Below, one piece after another: positions 36,601-47,351 of a stretch of 64,000 bases of DNA. Origin of the DNA: Tenodera sinensis (lineage: Eukaryota > Arthropoda > Insecta > Mantodea > Mantidae); the NCBI GenBank assembly GCA_030765045.1, contig CM060965.1, positions 145,497,374 to 145,561,373 of the forward strand. Direction: 5' to 3'. The position numbers and the translations under genes were made by a program. The notes beneath the pieces were generated by a model. It saw only the letters and a list, made by a program, of their open reading frames with translations, ran no database searches and was not told the origin of the DNA. Position 1 is the first letter of the stretch, and each line of letters starts with the position of its first letter.

Positions 36601-36950
36601 ATATATAAGCAAGGCAATAATTTTTAACTAAAATATAACAGTTTCTGTTACATATTATACGAGGCCTGTGATTGTAACAAGATACATCCTGTGTGAAGCC
36701 TGAATAGAGAAGCTGGAATATAAGTCCAGGTGTAGTGGCGCCCAAAATAAGAAAGCAATCATTATATAGGATGGGGGATGCAAGAGAGGTCTCGAGCAGA
36801 AATATGGCGGACATTGCTTGCATTGCAGTGTTGTGCAATGACCAGATTTTTCTCTAAATTGTTCTGGATCAAATCACTGCATCATTTTAATTTAGTTGTA
36901 TTTTAGAATTGAGTAAAGAATAAAATCATTCCACCTTTTCATTTGGTGCA

Positions 36951-37600
36951 GTTTTTATCGGAAAGACGTTTCAAATTTGAGCAATGTGGCTCTTACTTCT
37001 TTTAGGGCGTGGTAATGGATGGAATGAAAAATCACACGATGTTTCTTCACCACAATGTATTATTTTATTAACACTTTTTCTATATTTTACATTAAAATAA
37101 ATCCTCTTAGCACCGTTTTAAATGATTTAAGTCTTTCCACTTTTTTAAAAAGTGGAACAAATGCTTGATGAAAGTCTGGTAAACGTTCTACAATGTTCAC
37201 ACGTTACCTCAACACGTCCTTTCACCTTGAATATACACACGCTAGTGAAAAAAAATTCAGCGTCACCTCACGTGACACTACCTTTCTCGTATACATCTGC
37301 GTATGTGTCCATCATATAGTTCCTTATTGTTAGAGAAGTGATCCCTAACCATTCTCCCTTCGCTATCAAGATTGAACACATATAATTCTAATATTTATAC
37401 ATATATATTAAAATTAAATATGGAAATATTTATGACGTCTTTAAACAAACTTAGCTGTTCGTAACAATGAACATTAGTAACACATTTTCGTCATTTAACC
37501 ATCTCATACCAACATCAAAAAGCAAACTACACTTTTAACAAATATTCACATAAACGATTTTCTTTTGGGGTCTTCTAATATTCTGTCTCACATTTTACGA
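36951..37600 (+). repeat. 650-bp repeat, copy A (copy B at 62190-62840)
   Basis: From GGTGCAGTTTTT to ATATTCTGTCTCA it is colinear with 62190-62840, with about 85% identity by eye. It shares AATCACACGATGTTTCTTCA and ACGATTTTCTTTTGGGGTCT. No reading frame is conserved. It could be a solo LTR or a non-autonomous element. Confidence 0.75.
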
Positions 37601-37625
37601 ACTCTAATTTAAGACAGCGATTTTT

Positions 37626-37777
37626 ACTGTCTCCGCTATGTATAGTAAAGTAGAGGAAGTATTGTATGAGTATTACACCCAAAATTTTGTCGAGATTTCA
37701 CGGAAATACATGTTTTGAAACCCCCTTAATCCAAAAAAAAAAGGCATTTTTAGAAAAAGGTCCGTGTATGTGCACGC

Positions 37778-37830
<53 letters not shown>

Positions 37831-38789
37831 TGTCAGCCTGTGGACAGCGTAACTCAAAAATGAAAAGTCGGTTAAAAACCAAAGTTGGATTTAAGTTTAT
37901 TAACCTTTCAAGGTTGCAACATGAAGATTTTGAAGAAAATAGCTCCACCCTAAACTACCCTTTGTTAGCCTTTTGATTAAAATGCCATATGTTTGAGATA
38001 TTTTGATGACAAAGGAAATGTATATTTTGAATTTTCTGGGTATAGCCTATGTAGTCCTGTTTACTCTGGATTACTTTCGAATAACCCATGAACTGTAAGA
38101 GATAGACAAAATCTTACTATATAAAAATTTGATGTGTTGCACTCACATGACTTTCTCTACTCTTGTACCAACCATTCTTACAAACTCTTATTCCTATATC
38201 TTCTTTCTTGTTAGTTGAGACAAACATTTGTACAAATTATCTTATTGCTTATTTCGTTGTAGGTGCAAAGGGAATGTTAGAATATAGTAGGCTTTGTGCG
38301 ATAGTCAAATGTTTGAGATTCTGTTGTCTTTGCACACTTGACACATAAGAAAAATGAACAGCGATGATCCATTTCACGAAAGTTCTAAGTTTTCCGAAAC
38401 TCACACACATAACAAGGAATATCTCCGAAATGGTTCACCCTACAAGAAAATTTATTGAGACATAAATTGTGTATTTTAGCAAGATCTACATTTTTGTATA
38501 GTATGATTTGGTCTATATCTAACGGTTTACCAGTTATGCAAAAGTCGTCCAGAGTAAATACGACTACGGGGGCAATAGCCAGAAAATTCAAGATATACAT
38601 TTCATTTGTCATCAAAATATCTCAAACATATGACATTTTAATAAAACTCGTTAGAGCCATTTTTAAGAAAATAAAAATTTTCGAAAATTTTTCCATGTAA
38701 AGGGTAGTCACATCCTTGAAAGATAAACTCAAATACCAACTTTGGTTTTTAACCAACTTTCCGTTTTTGAGTTATGCTGTCCACAGACT

Positions 38790-38825
<36 letters not shown>

Positions 38826-39105
38826 GACCTTTTTCTAAAAATGCTTTTTTTGGATTCAGGGGGCCTCAAAACATGTATTTCCGGTGAAATCTCGACATCG
38901 AATTTTTGGGTGGAATACAATACTTCCCCTACTTACCAGTAGAGAAAGTAAAAATGTAGATCTCTCTAAAACACACAATTTATGTCCAAATAAATTTGTT
39001 TGTAGAGAACCATTTCGGAGATAATCGTTATATGTATAAGTGATGGAGAACTTATACTTCTGACATGGAGCATTGTTACTCATTTTTTATATGTATATCA
39101 TTTAA
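37626..39105 (+). repeat. R820 copy split by a second, inverted R820 copy
   Basis: The first part (37626-38128) has the 5' two thirds of R820, with a long TG tract at about 37782-37829. Its 3' part continues at 38956-39105 (ACACAATTTATGTCCAAATA, then CCATTTCGGAGATAA). The interrupting copy is 38129-38949 on the other strand, with AAAAAT duplicated at its borders. Confidence 0.8.
38129..38949 (-). repeat. R820 copy inserted within another R820 copy
   Basis: Full length, read from 38949 (ACTTTCTCTACTGGTAAGTA) to 38129 (GCAACACATCAA). AAAAAT flanks it (38123-38128 and 38950-38955). An internal CA tract lies at 38792-38822. Confidence 0.85.
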
Positions 39106-39109
39106 CACC

Positions 39110-39480
39110 ACTGCAATATAGTGCAGACTGAAACATTGCAACATCTTATGAAGTGTCCAATACCAGAAATTTACCATGTCCTTTACTAACATTCGGAAAT
39201 TTAAATAATTTCCTGGATAAAATGACAGTATTATTTGGTGCAGTTTACAAAGAACTTTATCTTAGCATGTGGTCCTAGGCCATATCATCATTCTGTACCA
39301 ACAATGCTCAGAGTGTGTGCACTAATCTCTCTCAGTGGCAAAATTGAAAAACGAAAAGGTATTTTACGAAAGATATAGCAATGAGCCTGCCATTGGGTTA
39401 CGAGAGCAAAGTGGAAAATGTATTAAATAGAACTTGTATAACTTCAAATGATAAATTAAGGAAATCTGTCCCATAGTCAA
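39110..39480. other. spacer with no recognised feature
   Basis: No gene or repeat was seen between the R820 remnant and the next SINE. Confidence 0.4.
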
Positions 39481-39487
39481 GTATACT

Positions 39488-39685
39488 GTCAGTCTGAGTG
39501 GCTCAGTTGGCTAGATGCTGGCCTGCTGATCCCAAAGTTGCAGGTTCAAATCCGGCCCAGACCGATGATTTTTAATTGTGCTTAAAAACGACAAATCGAC
39601 TGACATGTAAAAGAACTTTGGCACACCAGCGACGCTGATGTGATCCTGGCAATTGACAGTGTAGTTAAACAACTTACATATGGAA
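39488..39685 (+). mobile_element. tRNA-derived SINE (family of 22330)
   Basis: Head GTCAGTCTGAGTGGCTCAGT, B box GGTTCAAATCC, body with GCGACGCTGATGTGATCCTG and end GTAGTTAAACAACTT. AGTATACT and GGTATACT flank it, a 7-of-8 target duplication. It is longer than the 22330 copy by about 40 bp in the middle, so that copy carries a deletion. Confidence 0.85.
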
Positions 39686-39689
39686 GGTA

Positions 39690-40925
39690 TACTTCTGGAG
39701 GTGTTGAGCACTAGAGTAGCCCATTTTACAATGTACACAGTTCTGAAATTCAGATATTGCAAAAGTGAATTTAATATTAAAATTAGAAAGAAACGGCTTT
39801 CTATTCTAAGTTTTTAATATCTGACAGGAATAAAATGCATTAGGAAAAAGAGTAATGCCAATATTCAATATGCCAAGTTGCTTAGATATAACATATGTAA
39901 ATATAGTATATGCAATGCAATTATCAAAATTGTATTTCTTAATCCATGTCCCGAATCTTTTGTGAATCAAAAGCAAATATGTTCGAGGTCGATCATGACC
40001 ATATGATCGATGTATCACAATTGAGTATAAATAGCCAATCAATCGTGTTGCTATGTCTGTAACTATGGAAATAAACAGCGGGTTTTCTCCGGTTTCCCCC
40101 ACCATTCATTCCACCAATTGCTCCATTATCACCTTTCCAATCATCCATTTTGCCTGTATTTGATATCCTCTTCCTCACTATCATACCTGGTGCTTGGCTG
40201 ACCACCTGCTTGCAAGTCTTCACTCTGGTTCAGAGGTCCCTCTGCTCCCCGACAGGTGTCTGACCCTAGGCTGGTTTTAAGTCCTACATAAGGGGAGGAT
40301 AATCAGGGAAAGAAGTAGAGAGGTAATGAATCACTACTAGCGATATATGCATGTCACAAGAGACGGTCGCATTTTAGTGCTACTGAATAGGAAATTTGTC
40401 GGTAATCCAACTACAATGGATACACCACTAAAGCATGGCGGACTCAATACAGCGCGGGAATAAATTTGATAGGTGTAACAGGAGCCGGCAGACATTTTCA
40501 GGGAGGGCCACATGTTCGAAATTTGCAATCAAACTATATTCTTTATTCTGCTACCAAAAGTGAAAGTATTTGTTGCGGATAACCGTATTAATTTGTGCTA
40601 AATAAAAATTGCTCTTTACATCAAAAACAGTCTAATGGTCATTGAGTACATTAAATTTATGAATTTGCAATCCCCCATTGCCCTCCCTTCACGACGCCCA
40701 TGATGCGCATAGTTGTATCGCAAATATTTTCAAATACTAAAAAAAGAGAAGAATAGGGATACTTTTATTACAAAACCAGAACGTTCTTGTATGCAATAGC
40801 ATCGAGACTCGAAAGTGCCATTTATTGTAAAAGTGTGAAGTTAATTTGTGAATCTATTGCGGGTTAATGGCAAATTGAGTAGGCGGAAGACCTGAATATT
40901 TATTATAAATAATACCTCGCCCTTA
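39690..40925. other. mostly unclassified; short SINE fragment at 40075-40130
   Basis: The text GGGTTTTCTCCGGTTTCCCC near 40080 followed by CATTCCACCAATTGCTCC matches the body of the SINE at 42126-42363. Nothing else was recognised. Confidence 0.5.
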
Positions 40926-40930
40926 TTTTT

Positions 40931-41010
40931 ACTTTCTCTGCTATGTTTAGTAAAGTAGAGGTGTTGAATTCCACCCAAAAATTCAATGTCGAGATTTCAC
41001 CGGAAATATA
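40931..41010 (+). repeat. 5' fragment of R820
   Basis: ACTTTCTCTGCTATGTTTAG through GATTTCACCGGAAATATA matches the R820 start. It stops exactly where a Tc1/mariner-like end (ACGGGTGATCCAAAAGACTC) begins. Confidence 0.75.
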
Positions 41011-41360
41011 ACGGGTGATCCAAAAGACTCCGAACCGGCTGCGATGTTTTGCCTGTAGGCGTCCCCGACGCTCGTCTCCGACTGTCGCTATCATAGAACA
41101 GCGCGGATGAAACCATACACTTTTAAATCTACATTTAAAGGGTTTACTTACCAATGTTTGTTAAGGAGATGCTGAATGTCCATACATTTTTGGCACCTCT
41201 TTAGGAAACTATCCGTCACTCACCATAGTTCATGTTGAGAAATGCTGGCAATTTCCTGGCGGATATTTTGTTTTAATTCTTCCAGGGCGTGTGGGTTTGT
41301 CATGTACACTTTATACTTTGCTACCCCAAAGATAGAAATCACATCACCTGGAAATCCTTA
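41011..41360 (-). pseudogene. Tc1/mariner-superfamily transposase C-terminal remnant
   Basis: The minus strand gives KYKVYMTNPHALEELKQNIR, then QEIASISQHEL, and near 41170-41205 FLKRCQKCMDIQ. This matches the C-terminus of insect Tc1/mariner-like transposases that end with a Cys-containing RxxxC helix. The element end ACGGGTGATCCAAAAGACTC follows TA at 41009-41010. Stops are present. Confidence 0.6.
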
Positions 41361-41494
41361 TGCAAATTGCACTTTCACTTGGCGAGCTGAGTTAACACTT
41401 TGCGAATCATAAATACATACTGCAATAGAAAACAAACGCTAAGCCATAGTACACTTTGTGACTAAGTACAGATTGTCTTTTAAAATCTTCCAAT

Positions 41495-41710
41495 GATCTC
41501 GAAACAAGCCTTGTTGACTGCCCATACGTCTCAAAAACTGACCTTAGTTTTAATGGTAGATGCTCCTGATTTTTCTATGGGTGCTTCACTTCACCAGGAC
41601 CGGCATTTCACCTCACCTCTAGCATTCTTCTCGAAGAAACTGACACTTAACGGAACTATTCTCATGTGACAGAGAACTACTAGCAATGTACAGCTGGATT
41701 CACAGTTCTT
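41495..41710 (+). pseudogene. Gypsy pol RNase H fragment
   Basis: QALLTAHTSQKLTLVLMVDA leads into PDFSMGASLHQ, then SPLAFFSKKLTLNG and CDRELLAMYSWIHSSW. This is the start of the Gypsy RNase H domain (consensus DASDFAIGAVL, then PLAFFSKKL, then YDRELLAI). A frameshift lies before CDRELL. The RT part upstream is absent. Confidence 0.8.
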
Positions 41711-42125
41711 GGCCCCTGACCTTGAGTGGAAGTCCTGTAGGTGAACCTACAGTTTCTGTCTCTCTCATCATCTCATATAATTCTGATAATGAAACCATGC
41801 ACAAGTAGGGCGGGGAGAGGGAAGATCAGTGGCGGCTCGTGCACATTTGTTTAGAGGAGGAAAGAATTTAACTCATTAAATTATAAAACCTTGAATAACA
41901 ATTCATGCAAAAATCGCATAAGGGTAAAATGCAATACCTTTTATTGATAGAAGAACTCTGCTCTTCGCTGTCGCAAAATCTGCCATTACTCTATCATGCC
42001 ATTTTGGATATTTTTCCAGCTGCAACAACAAGTCTTTTTCGATAGACATGAGAGCAAGAGAACCTAGTCTGTCTTGACCCATAGTGTTTATACAGGAAGT
42101 TTTTATTCTTTTCAGTGTAGAAAAG

Positions 42126-42363
42126 GCGGCGCCGTGGCCGAGCGGTTAGCGCGCTCGCCTACCACTTAGGCGGCCCGGGTTCGATCCCAGGGACCCGCAT
42201 GTGGTATTCGTGGTGGACGAAGCGGCGTCAGGGCGGGTTTTCTCCGGGTACTCCGGTTTCCCCCGCCATCTCATTCCACCGGTGCTCCATCTTCATGTAT
42301 CATCAGTGTCACCGCCTGCGGTGCCGTAGTAGTAAAAGCGGGCGTTAAACACTACAACAACAA
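42126..42363 (+). mobile_element. tRNA-Leu/Ser-like SINE inside the hAT dimerisation domain
   Basis: Head GGCGCCGTGGCCGAGCGGTT, A box TGGCCGAGCGGTTA, B box GGGTTCGATCCC, body GCGGGTTTTCTCCGGGTACT and a tail ending in CAACAACAAC. CAGTGTAGAAAAG flanks it exactly (42113-42125 and 42364-42376). It lies antisense to the transposase. Confidence 0.95.
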
Positions 42364-43708
42364 CAGTGTAGAAAAGCTTCTTTCAACACTTGCTGGCGAC
42401 ACAGGTATCGTAGCAATTAAGTATGCCAATTTGTAGACGTTGGGAAGACATTTATGAATACCTTCCTTAACGAAGAGAACTGTTAACTCTTGGACTCTGA
42501 TTCAGTTCTGCTGCAAATCACGGTTGTAAAACATCACAAGTTCGTTTTTAAGGAACTCACTATCAAATTGTTCCGGGAAACAGTTCAATAACGATGAAAA
42601 TTCAACATCTGGGAACGTCTTGGGAAAATGTTCAAATTTCGAAGCGTCGAGCAAATTAATAAATAAGTTCAGATCTTCGAACGTGACTTCCATCTGCGTT
42701 GCTAGCGTATCGATTATGCTGAAATACAACTGGTGGAAATGAGTTTTGGGATCAACAACTGCAAGGCACCTTTTCTTAATTTTAGGAAACTCGTCCCCAG
42801 TTTCATTAGCAGCCGATTTGAAGTGTTCATTATAGGCTGCGTCGTTTCTAGATTTATGCAGAAAATGAACCATTTCAAGAACTCTCCTTCAGCGGTAATC
42901 AATGTGATTGGTTTTAAGCTGGAGTATATCGAAAAGAATGGCAGTTTTCGAAAATACTCCACTGAAAACCGAAAGCAAGAAGTTGAATTCAAAGTCTTCC
43001 AATAGACGAATGTGGCCATTTGCTTCTCTAATTGTAGCATCATCCTAGTTTTTTGTTTCTTCCAGCATTTCGGAAAACATTGCCAGAAGAACTTCCCTGA
43101 GCAATTTTACAGATTCTACCAAACGACATTTGAAGTTCCATCTAGTTTGAGCATCTTTAGGTAGTCGAAGTTTGGTCATATTGGTAAGAGCCTCCATTCG
43201 TTTTGAGGATTTGAAAAAATGCGGGCAAACCACTGATACTAGCAAAGAAGACCCTGCACTGAGCAATGCTACTACAGCTATGTGATAGCACAAGATTAAG
43301 CCTGTGTGCATGACAGTGTACAAATAATGCCCGCTTTGCTTTCTGCTTGATCTTCGTCTGCAAGCTGTTTAATTCTCCGGCCATAACAGCAGCGCCATCA
43401 TAAGACTGCGCAAAAAGTTTTCTGTCATAATTCAACGGCTCTAACTACTGATCTAGTAATTTGTACAGGGCATTGGCTTAACACTGTGGAAACCAAAAAA
43501 TCGTTCTTGAATGTAGCCACATGGATCTACATATCTTAAAATTATTGAGCACTGCTCTGGGAGACACGTCCGAAGTTTCATCAGCCTCCACTGTAAAGAA
43601 GGCAGCTTTATGAATTTCATCCTCTATTCTTTTTTTACAAGGCCTGCAACAGATTCAAATAAATCATTTTGAGTGGTTTCTTATAAGCCGATGAATGCTT
43701 TAGAATTA

Positions 43709-43711
<3 letters not shown>

Positions 43712-43787
<76 letters not shown>
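43712..43787. repeat. (AT)n microsatellite within the hAT transposase
   Basis: About 38 uninterrupted AT units. On the minus strand they read as Tyr-Ile repeats in the middle of the transposase frame, so it arose or expanded after the frame was lost. Confidence 0.95.
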
Positions 43788-43790
<3 letters not shown>

Positions 43791-45235
43791 TGAAGTACTT
43801 CGTCGCGTTTCATTAATAACTTGAAAAGCTCGCGGTAGTTCCCTTTGATGATAATTCATTTTCACCGTGTCCTGTGACAGCTAGTTCTTGCCTTCCTAAC
43901 AGACGATATCCATTAAACTTGATAATACGTGTCGATTTTGCTTCACTTGTTCATTGTGTTTGGCGCGAGAAATCCTAGCTGCTTCACTTAACGCAAGATT
44001 GATGCGATATTCACTTTTACCGAAGATTGTTAATTTTAGTGCATTGTCGAGATGCTCTCGAGATTTTTCATGCCTCTGAATTCCTCGGCCCAGATTCTTA
44101 ACATCACTCAATCCACCAAAGGTCCAAACATCCTTCGAGTTGGAGAACAAAACACAAGGAAAACACAAGAGAATTTGCTTTTTTTCACAACCTGTTAGCC
44201 AATTGGCTTTTTCATACCAAGTTGTGGAGAAGTTCAACTTCCCGCCTTTGCTAGCAGCACACATGAGTCCAGGCAATGCTGGAGTTGGTCGTCCCTTCTG
44301 CATAACAATTATTTGTTCCTGTAATGTGAGTCTTTTAAATTCTCCGAAAACTAAAACACTTTCACTGTCAGTCATTGTTCAATGTTATAACAACAAATTA
44401 AAAAAGTGAAACTTCACAGTCTTACTCGCGCGTTGGAAGAAACACAGTAGAACATTACTGAAAAAGGAGCAGCAACAAATACGTGACTGAAAGGTTTACG
44501 ATGCACAATGATCAACATATCCGTGAAGGGAAAACACCTGTTAATAGATCTGGTTGAAAATAAAATCACTAGATGACAGCAATAGTATTAATACCTTTGC
44601 CGGTTCCAACTCTCGCGCCTCAGAGAGGAATTATCCGCAACGCTCCAGCCTTCAGGGGCTTCGCGCAGGCGCAGTTCGAGAGGAGGAACTCCTCAGCTGT
44701 TCATAAGCTGCATTAAAAATCTGTTTCTCTCTCTAGCCGCTGTAGCGCTATGTTCTATGTACATTTACTGTGGGAGTAGAGGAAAGAGATAAGTTTCCTC
44801 CGTGTTCTGTGTTTCCTCCGCTGCGCGGACACTCCTAAGGTATCACGTGGTATAAACGGTGCGAAGTATAAACCTGCATACCCTAATATAATAGCTTCGA
44901 ATTCAAAATTTATTCAATATTGCTTGAATTTTAAGATTAATATAGCATTTATAAATTCATAAAAAAACTTGAGGAGGATGTTCCTCCCTTCCCTCCTCTG
45001 AGAAGCCGCCACTGGAGAAGATAGTGATGTCTGCATTTCAACAGTCCTGCTAATTCACAATTCATTTTTTGTTCAGCGTGGGGTAATTAAAGACATATTA
45101 AGATGTTTGCGATAAGAATGAATATAGTGAATTTATGAGACATTGATCATAGCATAAATAAAGTATGCTGCCATTGCTTTCTAAATTAGGATCCAAAACA
45201 TTACACAATCAGAGTAGCGAAATTGTTTCAAATGT

Positions 45236-45920
45236 ATGGGCATACATAAAAAAAAAGCTAAAAGCAAAGAACTGCTTACATCACAAGAGTTTTTCAAAAA
45301 AATTAAAGTTCAAAAACGCGTATTAGATGCCAGAGGAGCGTTAGAAGTAACAGTGAAAAGAATTGTTCAAGAACGCGAACAACATGAAAATCAGAACACG
45401 TCTTTTGGAACTCCAGGCAAAAGAAGTTCCGAAATGAGTAACGGATCTAGATGACTTCGATAAATGTGTCGTTAGAAGAACGATTTATAATTCTTGTGTT
45501 TAGGAAAAATGTGCTTTTTTCTTTTTTTATATAACGTGCTCCAACGTAATGTCATATAGGACGGTGAATGAATGAAATGGGTGAAATGATGCTCAAATGA
45601 GCCCGAGGCCCATGGAGCTTTAAGTTACCCGACATTCGTCTTCTCAGGATAAGGGGAAACATCGGAAAAAAAACCCTTACCTGGCTAACTTACCCTAAGC
45701 GAGATTCGAACTCGCGACCTCTTGAACGTGAGGCATCACGCTACCGAGGCGGGCAAAAAAGAAGTGCTCTTACAGTAGCCAAATTACTTAGAATTTTAAG
45801 AGAAGGCATTAACTTCCAGGGCAGCAAGTCATCCTTAAACAGAATAGTGAGAGAACTGGGTTTTAAACGGAAAAAGACCAAATTTACAATATCTGCAGTG
45901 ATGCATGTATTAATAGGAAC
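45236..45920 (+). pseudogene. insect transposase-like pseudogene (HTH part), split by a SINE
   Basis: The first frame (45236-45454) is basic and ends near SFGTPGKRSSEM. In another frame VTDLDDFDKCVVRRTIYN follows at about 45442-45490. After the SINE, ALTVAKLLRILREGINFQG and SKSSLNRIVRELGFKRKKTK follow at about 45764-45885. This order recalls a widespread insect DDE-transposase-derived family with an N-terminal double helix-turn-helix. I cannot name it precisely. No catalytic part is present. Confidence 0.6.
45553..45757 (-). mobile_element. tRNA-derived SINE, minus strand
   Basis: Minus-strand head GCCCGCCTCGGTAGCGTGAT, with B box GAGTTCGAATCTCGC, then a body ending in GGGTGAAATGATGCTCAAAT on the plus strand and ATTCATTCA tail units. 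It interrupts the transposase-like pseudogene. The copy at 22070-22265 is a diverged relative. Confidence 0.85.
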
Positions 45921-45924
45921 ACAT

Positions 45925-46675
45925 TTGCACAGCTAATTAAGCTAGGCACATTGTGTAGACATTTTTTTCTGCGTGGACTGTACATACTACTTTACGAAGT
46001 AGAACGTTATGTGAGTAGCATATGACGCTTACGCACCAATTCGCTTGCTATCAGCAGTCACCTGGCTTGGTAAGTAACTCACTTTCAAGGTTTACATTTA
46101 TTTCCTTCGTGGGCCAAGAACGCTGAATCCAGCTGTACTTAGCGGTTAAGGACGTCTGCACGTTGGCTTTTTAATTTTCAACTTTTTTATTGTCATGTAA
46201 TAGAACCAACTTTGAGTTTTCAAAAATGTATAGTTTGCATACTAATTGTTACCAGAAGTGTGTTTATTTAACGGTTTGTACAATCCTACAACCTTCATGC
46301 AAGATGTATTGAAAATAAGGAAATTTTGTGCTCATTTCAACGAGCTAAGGCCAATGATAAACTTGAATCTTATAAACAAGGCCTTCCCTTAGAAATAGTA
46401 AAGACTGTGAAGCCTTATTTAAACAGGACTGACCAGCAAAGTAATGCTTTCGAAATGCCCAGACTAACAATGAGTTTCGATGGTACAATATGAAAACTAA
46501 GCCCAAAAGAGACACATGCGGGACTTTGTTATGGATGTAGTGTGTCACTTAAGCTGTAGTAATAAAATGGAACTGGAAATCCTTGAGCAGTTGGGAATAA
46601 ATCCTATCAAAGTTAATAGGCAACGACTGTGCATCAGCCTTCTGTACTCACCCCCAAACAAAAACAGAAGGGGTG
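45925..46675. other. unclassified stretch
   Basis: Short frames only. No motif was recognised. Confidence 0.35.
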
Positions 46676-46679
46676 GTAT

Positions 46680-46930
46680 CTTTGAGGAAAACGAGCGAGA
46701 TGGTTCAGGGAGTAATGTCTGTGGTCCGCATTCGGGAGGTCGCGGGTTCGATATCCACGGCCGACCTTCCTGACCCATTGGTTCTTTCGGAGGTTGCTCG
46801 GGTCGCCAGGCGAATGCTGGAAAGGATTTGCGTATGCTACGAATTTCCTGTCTGTGCATTTCATTACTTTAATCATTTCATTTCAACGTTCATCCCGGTA
46901 GGTTTCTTTAAGAGTTGCGAGCTCACGACA
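46680..46930 (+). mobile_element. tRNA-derived SINE
   Basis: A-box region GCGAGATGGTTCAGGGAGTA, B box GCGGGTTCGATATCC about 40 bases on, then a body with GGTTGCTCGGGTCGCCAGGC. It has a TTTCATTACTTTAATCATTT-like 3' part. Exact borders and the target duplication are not clear. Confidence 0.7.
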
Positions 46931-47351
46931 GCAGCACGGCAGATGGAACAAATGCGCTATGGAAATCTCGTACCCCGATTTGGAAGGCGAACCTACTGGT
47001 TCCCGGCCCCCAGACGCCAGACGCCAGTTCGAGTCGAACGGAGGTGAGGTGAATGTTCCTCCGGTCGAGTGTCTTTACCGCAGTACCTAGCCGTCATACG
47101 GCTTTACCTGCGCGATGGTTTTGACGGTGTCACTACAGGGATGTTTTCACTGGGAAATTTGTTGGGACTGGGGTTTTTATAGTAAGGGAGGGATTGTAGG
47201 CAGGGATTGGTTCGCAAGTGAGCTGTGCGCGAATTTTACGCGCTAATTCCTACCAGGGTTCTGGCCGTCAGTCACTCGCTGAGAGGTGGACTGAACTGGT
47301 GATTCGCTCTGTTTTGAGTACAGATTGCATTTTCGCCTTTCCCATCTTGGA

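Larger units (their letters stand above)
41900..44375 (-). pseudogene. hAT transposase (ZMYM1-like: TTF finger, DUF4371, hATC)
   Basis: ATG at 44373-44375. The first 159 codons hold GRPTPALPG, the TTF-type finger (WYEKANWLTGCEKKQILLC, then FPCVLFSN) and a GIQRHEKSREHLDN helix. After the AT tract, SYDGAAVMAGELNSLQ, HCHAHRLNLVLSHSC and GLPAFF (43435-43200) mark the catalytic DUF4371 part. Next comes a 123-codon helical piece at 42502-42873. VERSFSTLKRIKTS near the SINE and GQDRLGSLALMSIEKDLL (42080-42020) form the dimerisation domain. It is broken by shifts, stops, the AT tract and the SINE. Confidence 0.9.
41827..45014 (-). mobile_element. near-complete hAT transposon
   Basis: The left end starts CAGTGGCGGCTCGTGC. 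The right end in reverse complement starts CAGTGGCGGCTTCTCA. Flanking GGGAAGAT and GAGAAGAT agree in 7 of 8 bases, the hAT target size. The transposase runs on the minus strand from 44375. The 3,188-bp length includes a 238-bp SINE and an AT tract. The target may have been the Gypsy remnant at 41.5-41.8 kb. Confidence 0.92.

Noticed and set aside
37782..37829. TG repeat coding for Cys-Val runs as a gene
   Set aside because: It is an internal microsatellite of the R820 repeat, present at variable length in other copies.
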